A stretch of DNA of 64,000 nt from an uncultured Bacteroidales bacterium. Its GTDB lineage: Bacteria > Bacteroidota > Bacteroidia > Bacteroidales > UBA932. The notes beneath the pieces are model-generated. The model was given only the letters and a program-made list of their open reading frames with translations, was not told the DNA's origin and ran no database searches. Below are positions 32,942-42,212 of the stretch, in pieces. Each line of letters begins with the position of its first letter. The stretch's first letter is position 1. The DNA is taken from the NCBI GenBank assembly GCA_946405435.1, contig CAMJHF010000006.1, positions 55,973 to 119,972 of the forward strand. The letters are read 5' to 3'. Position numbers and translations under genes: made by a program.

Positions 32942-35900
32942 ATGAGAAAGTCATTCATTTTCGCGGCTCTCGCACTCGCCGCAGCTGTTTCCTGTACCAA
33001 GGAACTTCCTGTTGCCGACCAGATTCCCGGGACATCTTCCCGTGAAGGTTATGTTCAGATTACCCTTTCCGCCGGAATGGACGCCTCTACCAAGGCTGCG
33101 CTTGACGGCAAGACCGTTCTGTGGACCGTTGGTGACGAGGTTGCAGTTTATCCTGGCGACGCCACCAAGGCCGAGAAATTCACCGTCAAGACCGTGGAAG
33201 GCAACTCCGTATCCATTACCGGCGAGGTGCCCGAGGGCACTGCCAGCCTGGTGGCTGTGTACCCTTACGATCTTGCAGATGGACGTAACGGCAATTCGGT
33301 GGATATCTATATCCCTGAAAGCCAGAATATTCCAGCTGGCGCCACCGTCAACCCCTACGCTCTTGTTTCGGCAGCTGTCTATACAGACCTGGAGGCTCCT
33401 GCGCAGTTCAAGAACCTCTTCTCGCTCGTGGCCATGAACCCCGGAACGGTGGATAATGCCTCCGTGCTGGGAATCTTTGCTGCCGGCGAGACTGCTGCTA
33501 TCGCGGGCGAGTTCACTGCAACCCTTTCTGCTGATGCCGCTCCTGTAGTAGCCCCCATAGAGGGCGGAACGGAGACCGGAGTCGAGCTTTTCGCCGAGAC
33601 TGTGTTCGAGCCCAATACTACCTACTACGCCGTCGTGGCGCCTTGTACCATTAATGGTTTTACCACCGGCATGGGCTGCGAGAACAAAATCGGCATGGTG
33701 GATTCGGAAAAGACCATCGCCCTTGAGCGCAACAAAGGCGTCAATCTCGGTGATATCAGCGGCAAGCTGAGCTGGAAGTACACCAAGATCCGCAATGCTG
33801 CCGAACTCGCTGACTTTCTTGCAACATCCGGCAACTATACTGCTGATGATATTGTAGAGTTTGCTAATGACATCGACATGAGCGGAGTTACTCTTCCTGC
33901 ATGTGTCGTTCCTACAGATGATAAGCCCAAAACACTCAGTGCTGCAGCGGAAAGCTTGAAATGTACTCTTGACGGCAAGGGCTTCAGCATTAAAAATTGG
34001 ACTTCAGACGGCATTTCTCTGGTGGATCATGTCGCCAAGGGAGCCGTCATGAAGGGTATTGTCATTGACAAATCATGTAAGGTTACTCCTGATTCCCTGT
34101 ATTTTGGTTTGTTTGCCAACCGCCTTTCGGGCCAGATAATTGAATGTAGGAATAATTCTGATATAGCGCTTACTGTTGATGGCATCCATCAATACGTATT
34201 CGGTCCTATTGCAGGACGCCTGGCGGATGCCGGGGCAACAGTCCAGTCTTGTTCCAATGCCGGGGATATCTCAATCACTGTCCAACCGTCGGAGAATATG
34301 AAGGCGACACAATATTTCGGTGGTGTGGTAGGCATTGTAGGTGTTGCCAGCGATGCTTTGAGGCTTGACTCATGCACCAACGAAGGGGATAATCTTACAG
34401 TTAAAGTCATCAACCCGAGCCCAGGGACAAACGATTACCTGAAGAGTATCTATGTGGGAGGTATTGCCGCAGCTTCCGGTCTTAACAACGGCGCTGCCGC
34501 TGCCAAGGCTTATGGGCAGATTAAGAATTGTGTTAATAAAGCTGCTATCTCGGCTTCATGGAATGGAGGAACAGGCGGATACTTCTCGGTAGGTGGTATT
34601 ATCGGTGCCTCTGAATGCGAGCTTGTCTCTTGTACCAATGAAGGCGGAGTAAGCTATACCAACAGTGATACTGCACCGAATGCAGCCCCGAGAATCGGCG
34701 GTATAGCAGGCGCCCTTTCCAACAGCGCGGAGGTCAGTGCAAAGGATTGTGTCAACAAAGGTACAGTCCGTCTTTCGGGAATGTTCTCCAACGGAGGAAG
34801 CAGCTCGCAGAACAATGCTCCAATCTACGGTAGTTTGTACGCCTGCCTTGGCGGTTGCTTCGGTATCGTAGGTGACTCATCCAAGACAATCGAGAATTGC
34901 GATAATTATGGAAAAGTTGAGGCTGAAGCCCTTATGGCCGTTACAGCCGGTTCTTCTTCTGCATTCGGCGGAGTTGCCGGGTATTCTTTTGCCTCGTTGA
35001 CCGGTTGTGACAATTTCGCCAAAGAATTGGATTTCTTGGGCATGGCCCTGAACGCCCACTTCGGGGGAATTGTCGGCTATGGTTGCAAACCTATCACCAA
35101 CTGTAACAATGACGCTGCTATACTTGTCAAAAGGGATGTGTCCACTCTTACTAATACTAAAGCTGCCAATGGAAACATTGCCGGAATCGTTGCTTATGCC
35201 CTGGCAGGAGCTGTGGTGTCCTCTTGTGTAAACAACGGCAATATTACAGTGACTGAGGCATGCCACTCCATACGCGAGGGCGGTGTGGCAGGCATCTCAT
35301 ACGACGAAATCAAGGACTGCAAAAACTATGGTACAATTAACCTTGTAAGAAAGAATGTTGAATATGCAGTTACTCCTAACTCTGTAGTAAGTTCAGTAGG
35401 TGGCGTTATCGGTATGCATAATATTGCTGTTGAGGTCAGCAATCTTGAAAACCATGGAAAGGTAGACGTAACTCTTGACAGCCAGGCAGGAACAGCCAAT
35501 GTCGGAGGGGTACTTGCCCGTATGGCGCAAGCAACCAATATCCGCAATGCAAAGAATACTGCCGATATTTCCGTTGATGCCGGCGAATCCACTCCTTCCC
35601 ACTATGTGGGTGGAGTCGGTAATTCCGAGGCCAAGGGCTCCGGTTTTTACGATTGCACCAATTCAGGTAATATTACTTACAAAAACGGCAAATCGACTTC
35701 GTTTACCTATGTCGGAGGAGTTCAGGGCTTTTATAAGAACAGCGCGCAGGTTATGGAGCGTTGTGTCAACACCGGAAATGTGACCAGCGATTCACCTGCC
35801 AAGATGCGTGTTGGCGGTCTTGCAGCGGCCATGTATGGCGATATTAAAGATTGTAGCAGCAGCGGTGAGATTACTGTGTCCAATGCTGGTGCCGGCAGCC

Positions 35901-36301
35901 GTGTCGGCGGTGCATTCGGCTATGCCAGCGTAAACATGACCGGCGGCACTTTCAACCACAAGATAACTATCGGCGACACCGCCGGGGCAAGCCATGCCGG
36001 CCTCCTTTTCGGTGATTGCGCACGTGAGAACACCCTTGCGGGCATGACCGTGGACGGCAGCATAACAGCTGATGCAAATGTCAAGGTGGGTATCTTGATA
36101 GGAGGTTATAATAGTGCGGCCAATCCTGCAGCCTATACTTTAGGTACAGCCGAGTCTCCATTCATCATCAAGGCAACGGCTACTGCCAACGGCGTGGCCG
36201 TGTCCGCCAATCCATCCGGTGATGCCGATGTGGTTGGCGATACTGTAACCAATGCTCCAGAGGGTAATGCAATCACCTTCGCCAATGTTATTGTACAATA
36301 A
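32942..36301 (+). CDS. Giant surface lipoprotein, GLUG-type repeats (cassette 2)
   Basis: An 1119-residue lipoprotein from MRKSFIF (a GTG three codons earlier is less likely). The signal ends AAAVSC followed by TKE. Residues 35-270 form a fimbrillin-like part (STKAALDGKTVLWTVGDEVAVYPG, AVYPYDLADG). From about 285 on it has repeats of the form GG-(I/V)-(A/V)-G plus CxNxG every 40-60 residues, predicting a long beta-helix. The repeat part (after about 33.83 kb) is clearly more A/T-rich than the 5' part. Its N-terminal quarter is closest to the protein at 36607, its repeats less so. No FISUMP domain is present. Confidence 0.85.
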   Translation: MRKSFIFAALALAAAVSCTKELPVADQIPGTSSREGYVQITLSAGMDASTKAALDGKTVLWTVGDEVAVYPGDATKAEKFTVKTVEGNSVSITGEVPEGTASLVAVYPYDLADGRNGNSVDIYIPESQNIPAGATVNPYALVSAAVYTDLEAPAQFKNLFSLVAMNPGTVDNASVLGIFAAGETAAIAGEFTATLSADAAPVVAPIEGGTETGVELFAETVFEPNTTYYAVVAPCTINGFTTGMGCENKIGMVDSEKTIALERNKGVNLGDISGKLSWKYTKIRNAAELADFLATSGNYTADDIVEFANDIDMSGVTLPACVVPTDDKPKTLSAAAESLKCTLDGKGFSIKNWTSDGISLVDHVAKGAVMKGIVIDKSCKVTPDSLYFGLFANRLSGQIIECRNNSDIALTVDGIHQYVFGPIAGRLADAGATVQSCSNAGDISITVQPSENMKATQYFGGVVGIVGVASDALRLDSCTNEGDNLTVKVINPSPGTNDYLKSIYVGGIAAASGLNNGAAAAKAYGQIKNCVNKAAISASWNGGTGGYFSVGGIIGASECELVSCTNEGGVSYTNSDTAPNAAPRIGGIAGALSNSAEVSAKDCVNKGTVRLSGMFSNGGSSSQNNAPIYGSLYACLGGCFGIVGDSSKTIENCDNYGKVEAEALMAVTAGSSSAFGGVAGYSFASLTGCDNFAKELDFLGMALNAHFGGIVGYGCKPITNCNNDAAILVKRDVSTLTNTKAANGNIAGIVAYALAGAVVSSCVNNGNITVTEACHSIREGGVAGISYDEIKDCKNYGTINLVRKNVEYAVTPNSVVSSVGGVIGMHNIAVEVSNLENHGKVDVTLDSQAGTANVGGVLARMAQATNIRNAKNTADISVDAGESTPSHYVGGVGNSEAKGSGFYDCTNSGNITYKNGKSTSFTYVGGVQGFYKNSAQVMERCVNTGNVTSDSPAKMRVGGLAAAMYGDIKDCSSSGEITVSNAGAGSRVGGAFGYASVNMTGGTFNHKITIGDTAGASHAGLLFGDCARENTLAGMTVDGSITADANVKVGILIGGYNSAANPAAYTLGTAESPFIIKATATANGVAVSANPSGDADVVGDTVTNAPEGNAITFANVIVQ

Positions 36302-36320
36302 GCTAGTCTTCTAAGCTCTT

Positions 36321-36350
36321 CAGGCCGACCCTCCGGGGCCGGCCTGTTTG
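36321..36350 (+). terminator. Terminator of cassette 2
   Basis: CAGGCCGACCCTCCGGGGCC-GGCCTG hairpin followed by TTTGTTTG, 20 bases after the stop. The stem is of the same AGGCCG type as those at 9970 and 40264. Confidence 0.8.
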
Positions 36351-36380
36351 TTTGTCCCTGACATTCATCATTTGTTGGGA

Positions 36381-36411
36381 TTTGCAGTTTCACAATTTAT
36401 TTCTATTTTTG
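36381..36411 (+). promoter_or_regulatory. Promoter of cassette 3
   Basis: TTTG (36381-36384), a 19-base spacer and TATTTTTG (36404-36411) make a complete -33/-7 promoter. The first start codon downstream is that of the short peptide at 36457, about 40 bases after the expected transcription start. Confidence 0.8.
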
Positions 36412-36456
36412 TAAGTTACCATACTGTTTGAAAATATCAACATAATTTATAACGTT

Positions 36457-36594
36457 ATGATTATTAAAACAAACCGTGGAGCCTACAAGACCCCTAAATG
36501 TGAAACCGAAGGTGTCCTCTATGAGGAATTCCTCTGCCAGAGCCCGGTAGGAAGTACCGAGGACTTTACCGAGGACGAGCCCTTCACCTGGTAA
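36457..36594 (+). CDS. Short peptide (45 aa), cassette 3
   Basis: Open frame MIIKTNRGAYKTPKC..., with EEFLCQSPVGSTEDF and the terminal F-T-W, exactly as long as the peptide at 32792. It stops 12 bases before the chosen lipoprotein ATG and is the first cistron after a full promoter. Two cysteines (residues 15 and 27) are conserved between both 45-residue copies. No homologous characterised family is recognised. Confidence 0.75.
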   Translation: MIIKTNRGAYKTPKCETEGVLYEEFLCQSPVGSTEDFTEDEPFTW

Positions 36595-36606
36595 ATGAGA
36601 GCAGCC

Positions 36607-39600
36607 ATGAAAAAGTATTTTGTGTTTGCAGCTCTCGTGCTTGCTGCCGCAGTTTCCTGTACCAGGGAACTTGCCACCGAAGAAGTCGCAGCCCCCAAGA
36701 AAGGCTACGTGCAGATTACCCTTTCCGCCACATGTGATTCAGACACCAAGGCCGCCCTCGACGGCAGCAAGGTCGTCTGGGCCGTGGGCGAAGAGGTCGC
36801 CGTCTTCCCCGGCAGTGCCACCACCGCCGAGAAGTTTACAGTAAAGGAAGTCGACGGCTCCAATGTCACCATCACCGGTTCCGTACCCGAGGGCACATCT
36901 TCTTTCATTGCCGCCTATCCCTACGGCAAGGTTATTTCCGCCGCTTCCGGTGTCGTCACCATGAGCATTGGGGCTCAGACCATTTCCGGCTCGGAAGTCA
37001 TCGCTCCCGATGCACTCGAGTCGGTGGCATATTTTGAAAGCGCAGAGGCTACCCCCGTGTTCAAGAACGTCGTGGCCCTGGCCTCTTTCACCGTGGCCGA
37101 TGAGGGTATTACCGAAGTTACGCTCGCTCCCACTGAAGGTGCTTTCGGAAGCAATGTCGCAGTGACCGTCAGCAATGCCGATCCTGTGATAGAACTTGCA
37201 GACGGTTCCGAGACCAATTCCGTAACCGTCACCAAGGCCGACGGCTTCACCCCCGGCACTACCTATTATGCAGCTGTCGTCCCCGGTGCCTTTACCGGCC
37301 TCAAGGCAGATATTGCCAAGGGCGATAAGTTCGCATCCAAGACCAGTGAGAAAGCCGGAACGTTCTCCCGCAGCAAGGTTCTCTCCCTCGGTTCCCTGGC
37401 CATCGAAGGCGCATGGAAACTTGGAGTGATCACCAATGCTGCCGAACTTGCGGAGTTCCTCGCCGCTGCTGACACTTACGCAGCCGGCGAAAAAGCCGAA
37501 CTCGGCAACGATATCGACTGCTCCGGAGCCACTATCACTCCTGCCACGACATTCGAAGGCATCTTCGAGGGCAACGGCTACACTATCAAGAACCTCTCCA
37601 TCGCCAACGCCCTGTTCGCAAAGCTCAAGGCTAGCGGCGTGGTGCAGAACGTCAAGGTGGATGCAGCCAGCTCCATCAACTGGACCGAGGCTGTGCCTGA
37701 CCAGACAGGCGTTGCCTTCATCGTCTCTTCTTCCAATGGTACCGTCAAGAACTGCGAAGTGGCAGGCAAGATCAAAGTCAAGTCCGATGATGCCGGCCGT
37801 ATTTACTGCGCCGGCGTTGTGGGCGAGTCTCCCAAGGGCCTTGTCGAGGGCTGTAAGTTCACCGGTTCCATTGACGTTGAGTTTACCACCAATTCCGCGT
37901 CCTGCAGCGCCATAGCCGGCGTCGTGGCCCGCGTAGGCCATACGGACACTGCCGGCAAGGTCATAGTCAAGGACTGCGAGAACACCGGCAGCATCAAGTT
38001 CGTCTTCAGCGGCGCTACCAAGCAGATGAAGAAGTTTGGTGTCGGTGGCGTCGTGGGCCAGACCGTTTCTGTGGATGGAGCCGCCAATGACTATGGCATC
38101 ATCGAAGGATGCATCAATCGCGGTAATATCGAGTGGCAATATTCTGCAGGTGGGTCCGGCAGCTATCCTGCCCTCGGCGGCGTCGTGGGAATTGTGGAAG
38201 GCCAGCTGAAATCCTGTGCGAATTACGGTACTGTTAAATATACCGGTAGCAAGACCGTTGCCGCGACCGACGCCAGTATAGGCGGCGTGGCCGGTTATGT
38301 GACTCTCGGAGCCTCCGATTGCCACAACTATGGCGAACTTGTGCTTGACGCTGCTTTTGCCGGTGGAACGGCCTTGGCCCAGAGCGGCGGCAATACCAGT
38401 TGCAGCGCCTTTGGAGGCGTGTTTGGCGCCGCCGGCCAGTATGCTTCAGGAGAGATTCTGAAGGATGACGATTCTTTTACTCCCCCGACTGCCACTGAAG
38501 TCGTTATAGAAAACTGCACTAATGAGGCTGTCTTGTCCCTTACTCCTATGATGATTCAGTCCGGCGGCCCTAAATTCTTGATTGGTGGCGTTATCGGTGC
38601 ATCTACGGCAAAACTGAAGAATTGCAAGAATCTTAAGGACGTCTCTATCAAGAGCCAGCCAAGGTGGATTCTTGCCGGCGGCGTTGCCGGAATCCAGACT
38701 GCAGATGCAACATCATGCAGCAATGAGGGTACCCTCAGCGTAGATGCCGATAAGGACAATCATCCCGGCAGTGTCGCGAAGCAGCAGCATTATATCGGCG
38801 GTGTATTTGGATACATATGGAAGGGGACTACGATTGACGGCTGCAGCAATTCGAAGGCTGTCTCTCTTGTCAATATCTTCACTACACCTACTGCGTTGTC
38901 TTACCTTGGCGGTATTATTGGAAGTTACAAGGGTTCCAATACCCTGCAGAATTGCGTCAATAGCGGTGCTGTGTCATATGATGCTGAGAATCCCATCTGT
39001 CTCGGCGGTGTAGCCGGAGGATTCAACGGCACCATGACAACTTGCAGCAACTCCGGTATAGTCAATAACAAGAGCACCTATACAGCTGCGGGCAAGGAGT
39101 CAGAAGTCGGTGGTCTCGTGGGTTATGCCAATGCATCATTCAGCAATTGTACCAACACAGGTGCCGTATCAAGTGCTTCTCCTGATGGCGCTACCGGCGG
39201 CTTTGTCGGAGGTTTCGGTGAAGCCGAGAAGATTTGGACGGGCCTTTCCGGTGCTCCTGTGTCCGGACCCAATGCCGGATCGATATTCGGATGGTTCAGA
39301 AAGGACACCGAGCACACAATAACTCTCGGTCAGGCCGATGCTCCCTTCACCGTTTCTGAGAAAGCTACTGTAAACGGCGAAGCTCCTACGGTGGACAGCA
39401 TTGTCGGAAACATCAAGAACGGCAAGACCGACAACGTAAACCTTGTCATCGCAGGCAAGGCCATCATTCCTTTCGAGGAAGACCTCGCGAACAACAAGTT
39501 CACTTACGCCGGAAGAGAGTATCCCATCGTAAAGCTGAAAGACGGCCGCTGGTGGATGGCAAAGAATCTTGCCTATCTTCCTTCCGGCATGACTCCTGCA

Positions 39601-40242
39601 ACCGATCTTACCGCAGTTTCTGCGGGCGTATTTGCCCCCATCAGGGTCAAGGCTGACCAGACCGGAGCGGAATTTTCAACCGACGAGTCTGTCGTTGCTG
39701 CAAACGGATACCTTTATCAGTCGGAAGTTGCCCTTGGCCTGAAGGTCGGTGATATTACCACCGTTGCTCAGGCCAAGGCCCTCGAGAAAGCCCAGGGTAT
39801 TTGTCCTCCCGGCTGGCATGTGCCTGGCCAGGACGAGATTTTGGCCCTTGTCGGCGTCAGCGCAGGTGCTACGACCAATACTTCTGCACCTTACTACGAC
39901 GGCTCTAAAGGCTCTTTGTCAATGCTTAATGCAGACGGTTTCGGAATGAATGCCTATGGCTTTGTATCCATCCAGGATAATACTAAGACCTCCGGTACAA
40001 TAGTTGGGTGGGTAAAGGGATACCCTGACAAACTGTCTTCCGGAATGTTCTGCGGCTCTACTCAATTCAATGTAGTGACCTATAATACGTCCGGTGATGA
40101 AACGAGCGGTCTTAAGAATATTCAGTTTGCAGGCTTTATGACTATGACCAACAAGGCTACTGAAGAAGATTATTCTTGCAGCGGTACAAATGTAAGTTAC
40201 CGCATTGCTGCTCCTCTTCGCTGCATCCGCAACGCTGAGTAG
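36607..40242 (+). CDS. Giant surface lipoprotein with GLUG-type repeats and C-terminal FISUMP domain (cassette 3)
   Basis: A 1211-residue lipoprotein from MKKYFVF (an ATG four codons earlier directly abuts the peptide stop). The signal ends AAAVSC. The order is: fimbrillin-like domain (about 30-270), many GG-hydrophobic repeats (about 330-940, for example GVGGVVGQT, GGVAGYVTLGA, GGLVGYANA) and a C-terminal domain of about 240 residues. That domain reads YPIVKLKDGRWWMAKNLAYLPSG, then AQGICPPGWHVPGQDEI, ending PLRCIRNAE, the pattern of FISUMP domains. The repeat region is very similar to the lipoprotein at 10031. Surface display with an adhesive or structural role is likely but not shown. Confidence 0.87.
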   Translation: MKKYFVFAALVLAAAVSCTRELATEEVAAPKKGYVQITLSATCDSDTKAALDGSKVVWAVGEEVAVFPGSATTAEKFTVKEVDGSNVTITGSVPEGTSSFIAAYPYGKVISAASGVVTMSIGAQTISGSEVIAPDALESVAYFESAEATPVFKNVVALASFTVADEGITEVTLAPTEGAFGSNVAVTVSNADPVIELADGSETNSVTVTKADGFTPGTTYYAAVVPGAFTGLKADIAKGDKFASKTSEKAGTFSRSKVLSLGSLAIEGAWKLGVITNAAELAEFLAAADTYAAGEKAELGNDIDCSGATITPATTFEGIFEGNGYTIKNLSIANALFAKLKASGVVQNVKVDAASSINWTEAVPDQTGVAFIVSSSNGTVKNCEVAGKIKVKSDDAGRIYCAGVVGESPKGLVEGCKFTGSIDVEFTTNSASCSAIAGVVARVGHTDTAGKVIVKDCENTGSIKFVFSGATKQMKKFGVGGVVGQTVSVDGAANDYGIIEGCINRGNIEWQYSAGGSGSYPALGGVVGIVEGQLKSCANYGTVKYTGSKTVAATDASIGGVAGYVTLGASDCHNYGELVLDAAFAGGTALAQSGGNTSCSAFGGVFGAAGQYASGEILKDDDSFTPPTATEVVIENCTNEAVLSLTPMMIQSGGPKFLIGGVIGASTAKLKNCKNLKDVSIKSQPRWILAGGVAGIQTADATSCSNEGTLSVDADKDNHPGSVAKQQHYIGGVFGYIWKGTTIDGCSNSKAVSLVNIFTTPTALSYLGGIIGSYKGSNTLQNCVNSGAVSYDAENPICLGGVAGGFNGTMTTCSNSGIVNNKSTYTAAGKESEVGGLVGYANASFSNCTNTGAVSSASPDGATGGFVGGFGEAEKIWTGLSGAPVSGPNAGSIFGWFRKDTEHTITLGQADAPFTVSEKATVNGEAPTVDSIVGNIKNGKTDNVNLVIAGKAIIPFEEDLANNKFTYAGREYPIVKLKDGRWWMAKNLAYLPSGMTPATDLTAVSAGVFAPIRVKADQTGAEFSTDESVVAANGYLYQSEVALGLKVGDITTVAQAKALEKAQGICPPGWHVPGQDEILALVGVSAGATTNTSAPYYDGSKGSLSMLNADGFGMNAYGFVSIQDNTKTSGTIVGWVKGYPDKLSSGMFCGSTQFNVVTYNTSGDETSGLKNIQFAGFMTMTNKATEEDYSCSGTNVSYRIAAPLRCIRNAE

Positions 40243-40263
40243 TTTATTCGCTTGATCCTTATC

Positions 40264-40293
40264 ATTAAGGCCGGCTTCGGAGCCGGCCTTAAT
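40264..40293. terminator. Bidirectional terminator between convergent genes
   Basis: ATTAAGGCCGGCTT-CG-GAGCCGGCCTTAAT is a near-perfect palindrome placed between the lipoprotein stop and the ATPase stop, with T-rich ends on both strands. Confidence 0.92.
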
Positions 40294-41442
40294 TTATATC
40301 TCGAAGTAGTACTTAGTTACCCAGTATTCGAACAGGGGATCGATGATGTGGGGGATGTCTTCCTCGTCGAAGGTGATTATCTCTTTTTTGCACAGGGCGT
40401 CCTTGAGGCGGCGGACGTTGGCCGAGGAGTTGAGGCCGTAGTGCTGGATCACTTCGGCGCTGCTGAATTTGGTGTGGCCTTCCACTACGGCCCGCAGCAG
40501 GCTCACCTGAAAGGTGGTAAGGTCGCTCATGACGGCCTTGAAGCGGGGCTCGTGAATGGCCAGGAGGTCGCTCAGCGCCTCGGTGAGTACAGGCTCTGTC
40601 ATGTAGCCTTTGGACAGGGAATCGCAGATGGCGGCGAAAGTATTGATGTAGAATATGTTGCCTCGCATCAGATTGCATGCGCCCAGCATCAGCCCCCTGT
40701 CTACCACCTTGCCGCTGGAGAGGAATCCGCGGTTGATGGATTCCACTATGTCCTTGGGATCGATCTCTCCGAGGACGACGTGCTCTACCTGCCTGTAGAA
40801 GAGTTTCCGATGCTCGAAAATCTCTTTCATCGCGTTGACCTGCGAGCCGTAGAGAACATATGATGCAGCCGCCTTGTCCTCCGGCGTGCGGGCTTTGAAG
40901 ATTTCCTGCAGGATTGAGCAGATATCTTCTCCGTCCTCGGTCTGCATGATGTTCTGGAAGTCGTCGATGCACACGAACAGCCTCGTTCCGTCGGAAGAAG
41001 CCAGCTTGTAGGGGAGTCTCAGCAGGGCGTGGATGTCCTGACGGTCAAGATCCCAGCCCAGGGACAGTATGCGTCCGCGGGCGGTGTATTCCCGTTCGTC
41101 AAATACGAAATGGGTGCCGCCCAGATGCTCGGAGACGAGAGACTCGTATTCCTGGGGGGTGCTGCCGTAGAGACGGAGTATGCTGGTTCCCAGGAGGGAG
41201 CACAGTTCAGCGGTGCTGCGTACGCTCAGGAATGAGACGCTTGCTATCCTGAATTGCCGCGAGGAGAGTTTCAGGTCGAAGAAGACCTGCTGCAGAAGGG
41301 AGTCTTTGCCGGTTTTTGGGCCTTCATACATGACTACATTCTCGCCCTGGAGGAGAAGGTTGGTAAGTATCGACGCCTCGGCTTTCCGTCCTACGAAATG
41401 CCTTCCGGTAACTGGTTTATTGTAAATAAAGGGAGAATCCAT
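40294..41442 (-). CDS. AAA-type ATPase with C-terminal winged-helix region
   Basis: A 382-residue cytoplasmic ATPase of the archaeal-type/STAND-like class common in Bacteroidota. HFVGRKAEASIL precedes a Walker A loop YEGPKTGKDSLLQQ (about 39-52), where Asp follows the Lys in place of Ser/Thr. Walker B is LFVCIDDFQNI (about 155-165). The C-terminal 100 residues (FQVSLLRAVVEGHTKFSSAEVIQHYGL, then VRRLKDALCKKEIITF) look like a winged helix. The role is unknown. Relatives often sit alone in genomes, as here. It is convergent with the lipoprotein gene and divergent from rplU. Confidence 0.75.
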   Translation of the reverse strand: MDSPFIYNKPVTGRHFVGRKAEASILTNLLLQGENVVMYEGPKTGKDSLLQQVFFDLKLSSRQFRIASVSFLSVRSTAELCSLLGTSILRLYGSTPQEYESLVSEHLGGTHFVFDEREYTARGRILSLGWDLDRQDIHALLRLPYKLASSDGTRLFVCIDDFQNIMQTEDGEDICSILQEIFKARTPEDKAAASYVLYGSQVNAMKEIFEHRKLFYRQVEHVVLGEIDPKDIVESINRGFLSSGKVVDRGLMLGACNLMRGNIFYINTFAAICDSLSKGYMTEPVLTEALSDLLAIHEPRFKAVMSDLTTFQVSLLRAVVEGHTKFSSAEVIQHYGLNSSANVRRLKDALCKKEIITFDEEDIPHIIDPLFEYWVTKYYFEI

Positions 41443-41499
41443 TTGTCAAAAACAAAAATGTTTCACAAAGATGGCAAGAATTTTCAAATTAGCAAATAC

Positions 41500-41614
41500 T
41501 TGTAAAATCAAGAATAATTGTTATCTTTGCGGTCCGTTAATGACCGATGAGCTTGTCAAGAGTTGCCACAAGGGCAGCCGCTTACGGCCCAAACATTTAA
41601 AAATTAATTGTTTG
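41500..41614 (+). promoter_or_regulatory. rplU promoter and structured leader
   Basis: TTG (41500-41502), 19 bases, then TATCTTTG (41522-41529) form the promoter. The leader of about 80 bases has three short stems: GGTC/GACC, CTTGT/ACAAG and GGGC/GCCC. It ends in an A/T-rich run before the ATG at 41615. A leader bound by bL21 or another ribosomal protein is possible. The stems are short. Confidence 0.5.
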
Positions 41615-41926
41615 ATGTACGCAATCGTAGACATTGCAGGCCAGCAGTTCAAAGTAGAGGCTGGCAAAGAAATCTTTGTGCAGAGGCTTTCCGACGCCAA
41701 AGGTGCTGATGTAGAGTTCGGCAAAGTGCTTCTCGTCGCCGACGGCGAGGCAGTCAAGGTCGGAACTCCTTATGTAGAGGGAGCCGTAGTCAAGGCTACC
41801 GTTCTGGATGACGATGCAAAGGCCGACAAGGTGCTTGTATTCAAGAAAATCCGCCGCAAGGGCTTCCAGACCCTGAATGGCCATCGTCAGAAACTTACCA
41901 AGATCAAAATCAACGAAATCGCTTAA
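41615..41926 (+). CDS. rplU: 50S ribosomal protein bL21
   Basis: A 103-residue protein beginning [20 protein letters not shown] and ending with [24 protein letters not shown], the standard bL21 N- and C-terminal signatures. An open frame extends 48 codons upstream through the leader and promoter and is rejected as a start. rpmA follows after five bases, the universal bL21-bL27 pairing. Confidence 0.97.
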   Translation: MYAIVDIAGQQFKVEAGKEIFVQRLSDAKGADVEFGKVLLVADGEAVKVGTPYVEGAVVKATVLDDDAKADKVLVFKKIRRKGFQTLNGHRQKLTKIKINEIA

Positions 41927-41931
41927 GAATT

Positions 41932-42192
41932 ATGGCACACAAGAAAGGTCAATCCAGTTCAAAGAACGGACGTGAGTCGCAAAGCAAACGCTTGGGTCTC
42001 AAGAAATTCGGCGGCGAGGTCGTAAAGGCCGGTAACATCATCGTGCGCCAGAGGGGCACCGTCCACAACCCTTCCACCAACGTTGGCATGGGCAAGGACC
42101 ACACCCTTTATGCACTTATCGACGGCACTGTGAAGTTCTCCCGCAAGAGGAACGACAAGTCATACGTGTCCGTAGTCCCTTTTGAGAACTGA
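41932..42192 (+). CDS. rpmA: 50S ribosomal protein bL27
   Basis: An 86-residue protein beginning [20 protein letters not shown]. The N-terminal Ala-His-Lys tail reaches the peptidyl-transferase centre. There is no cleavable N-terminal extension of the kind Firmicutes proteins have. It shares the rplU transcript and ends at a strong terminator. Confidence 0.97.
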   Translation: MAHKKGQSSSKNGRESQSKRLGLKKFGGEVVKAGNIIVRQRGTVHNPSTNVGMGKDHTLYALIDGTVKFSRKRNDKSYVSVVPFEN

Positions 42193-42212
42193 TCTCGAAG
42201 GTTTTATGAGGT

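Noticed and set aside
36739..38325. A 528-codon minus-strand open frame
   Set aside because: Exact antisense of the lipoprotein at 36607. Low-complexity Gly/Asp/His composition typical of a shadow frame.
41471..41926. The longer rplU frame
   Set aside because: It runs through the -7 box and leader. bL21 begins at [11 protein letters not shown].
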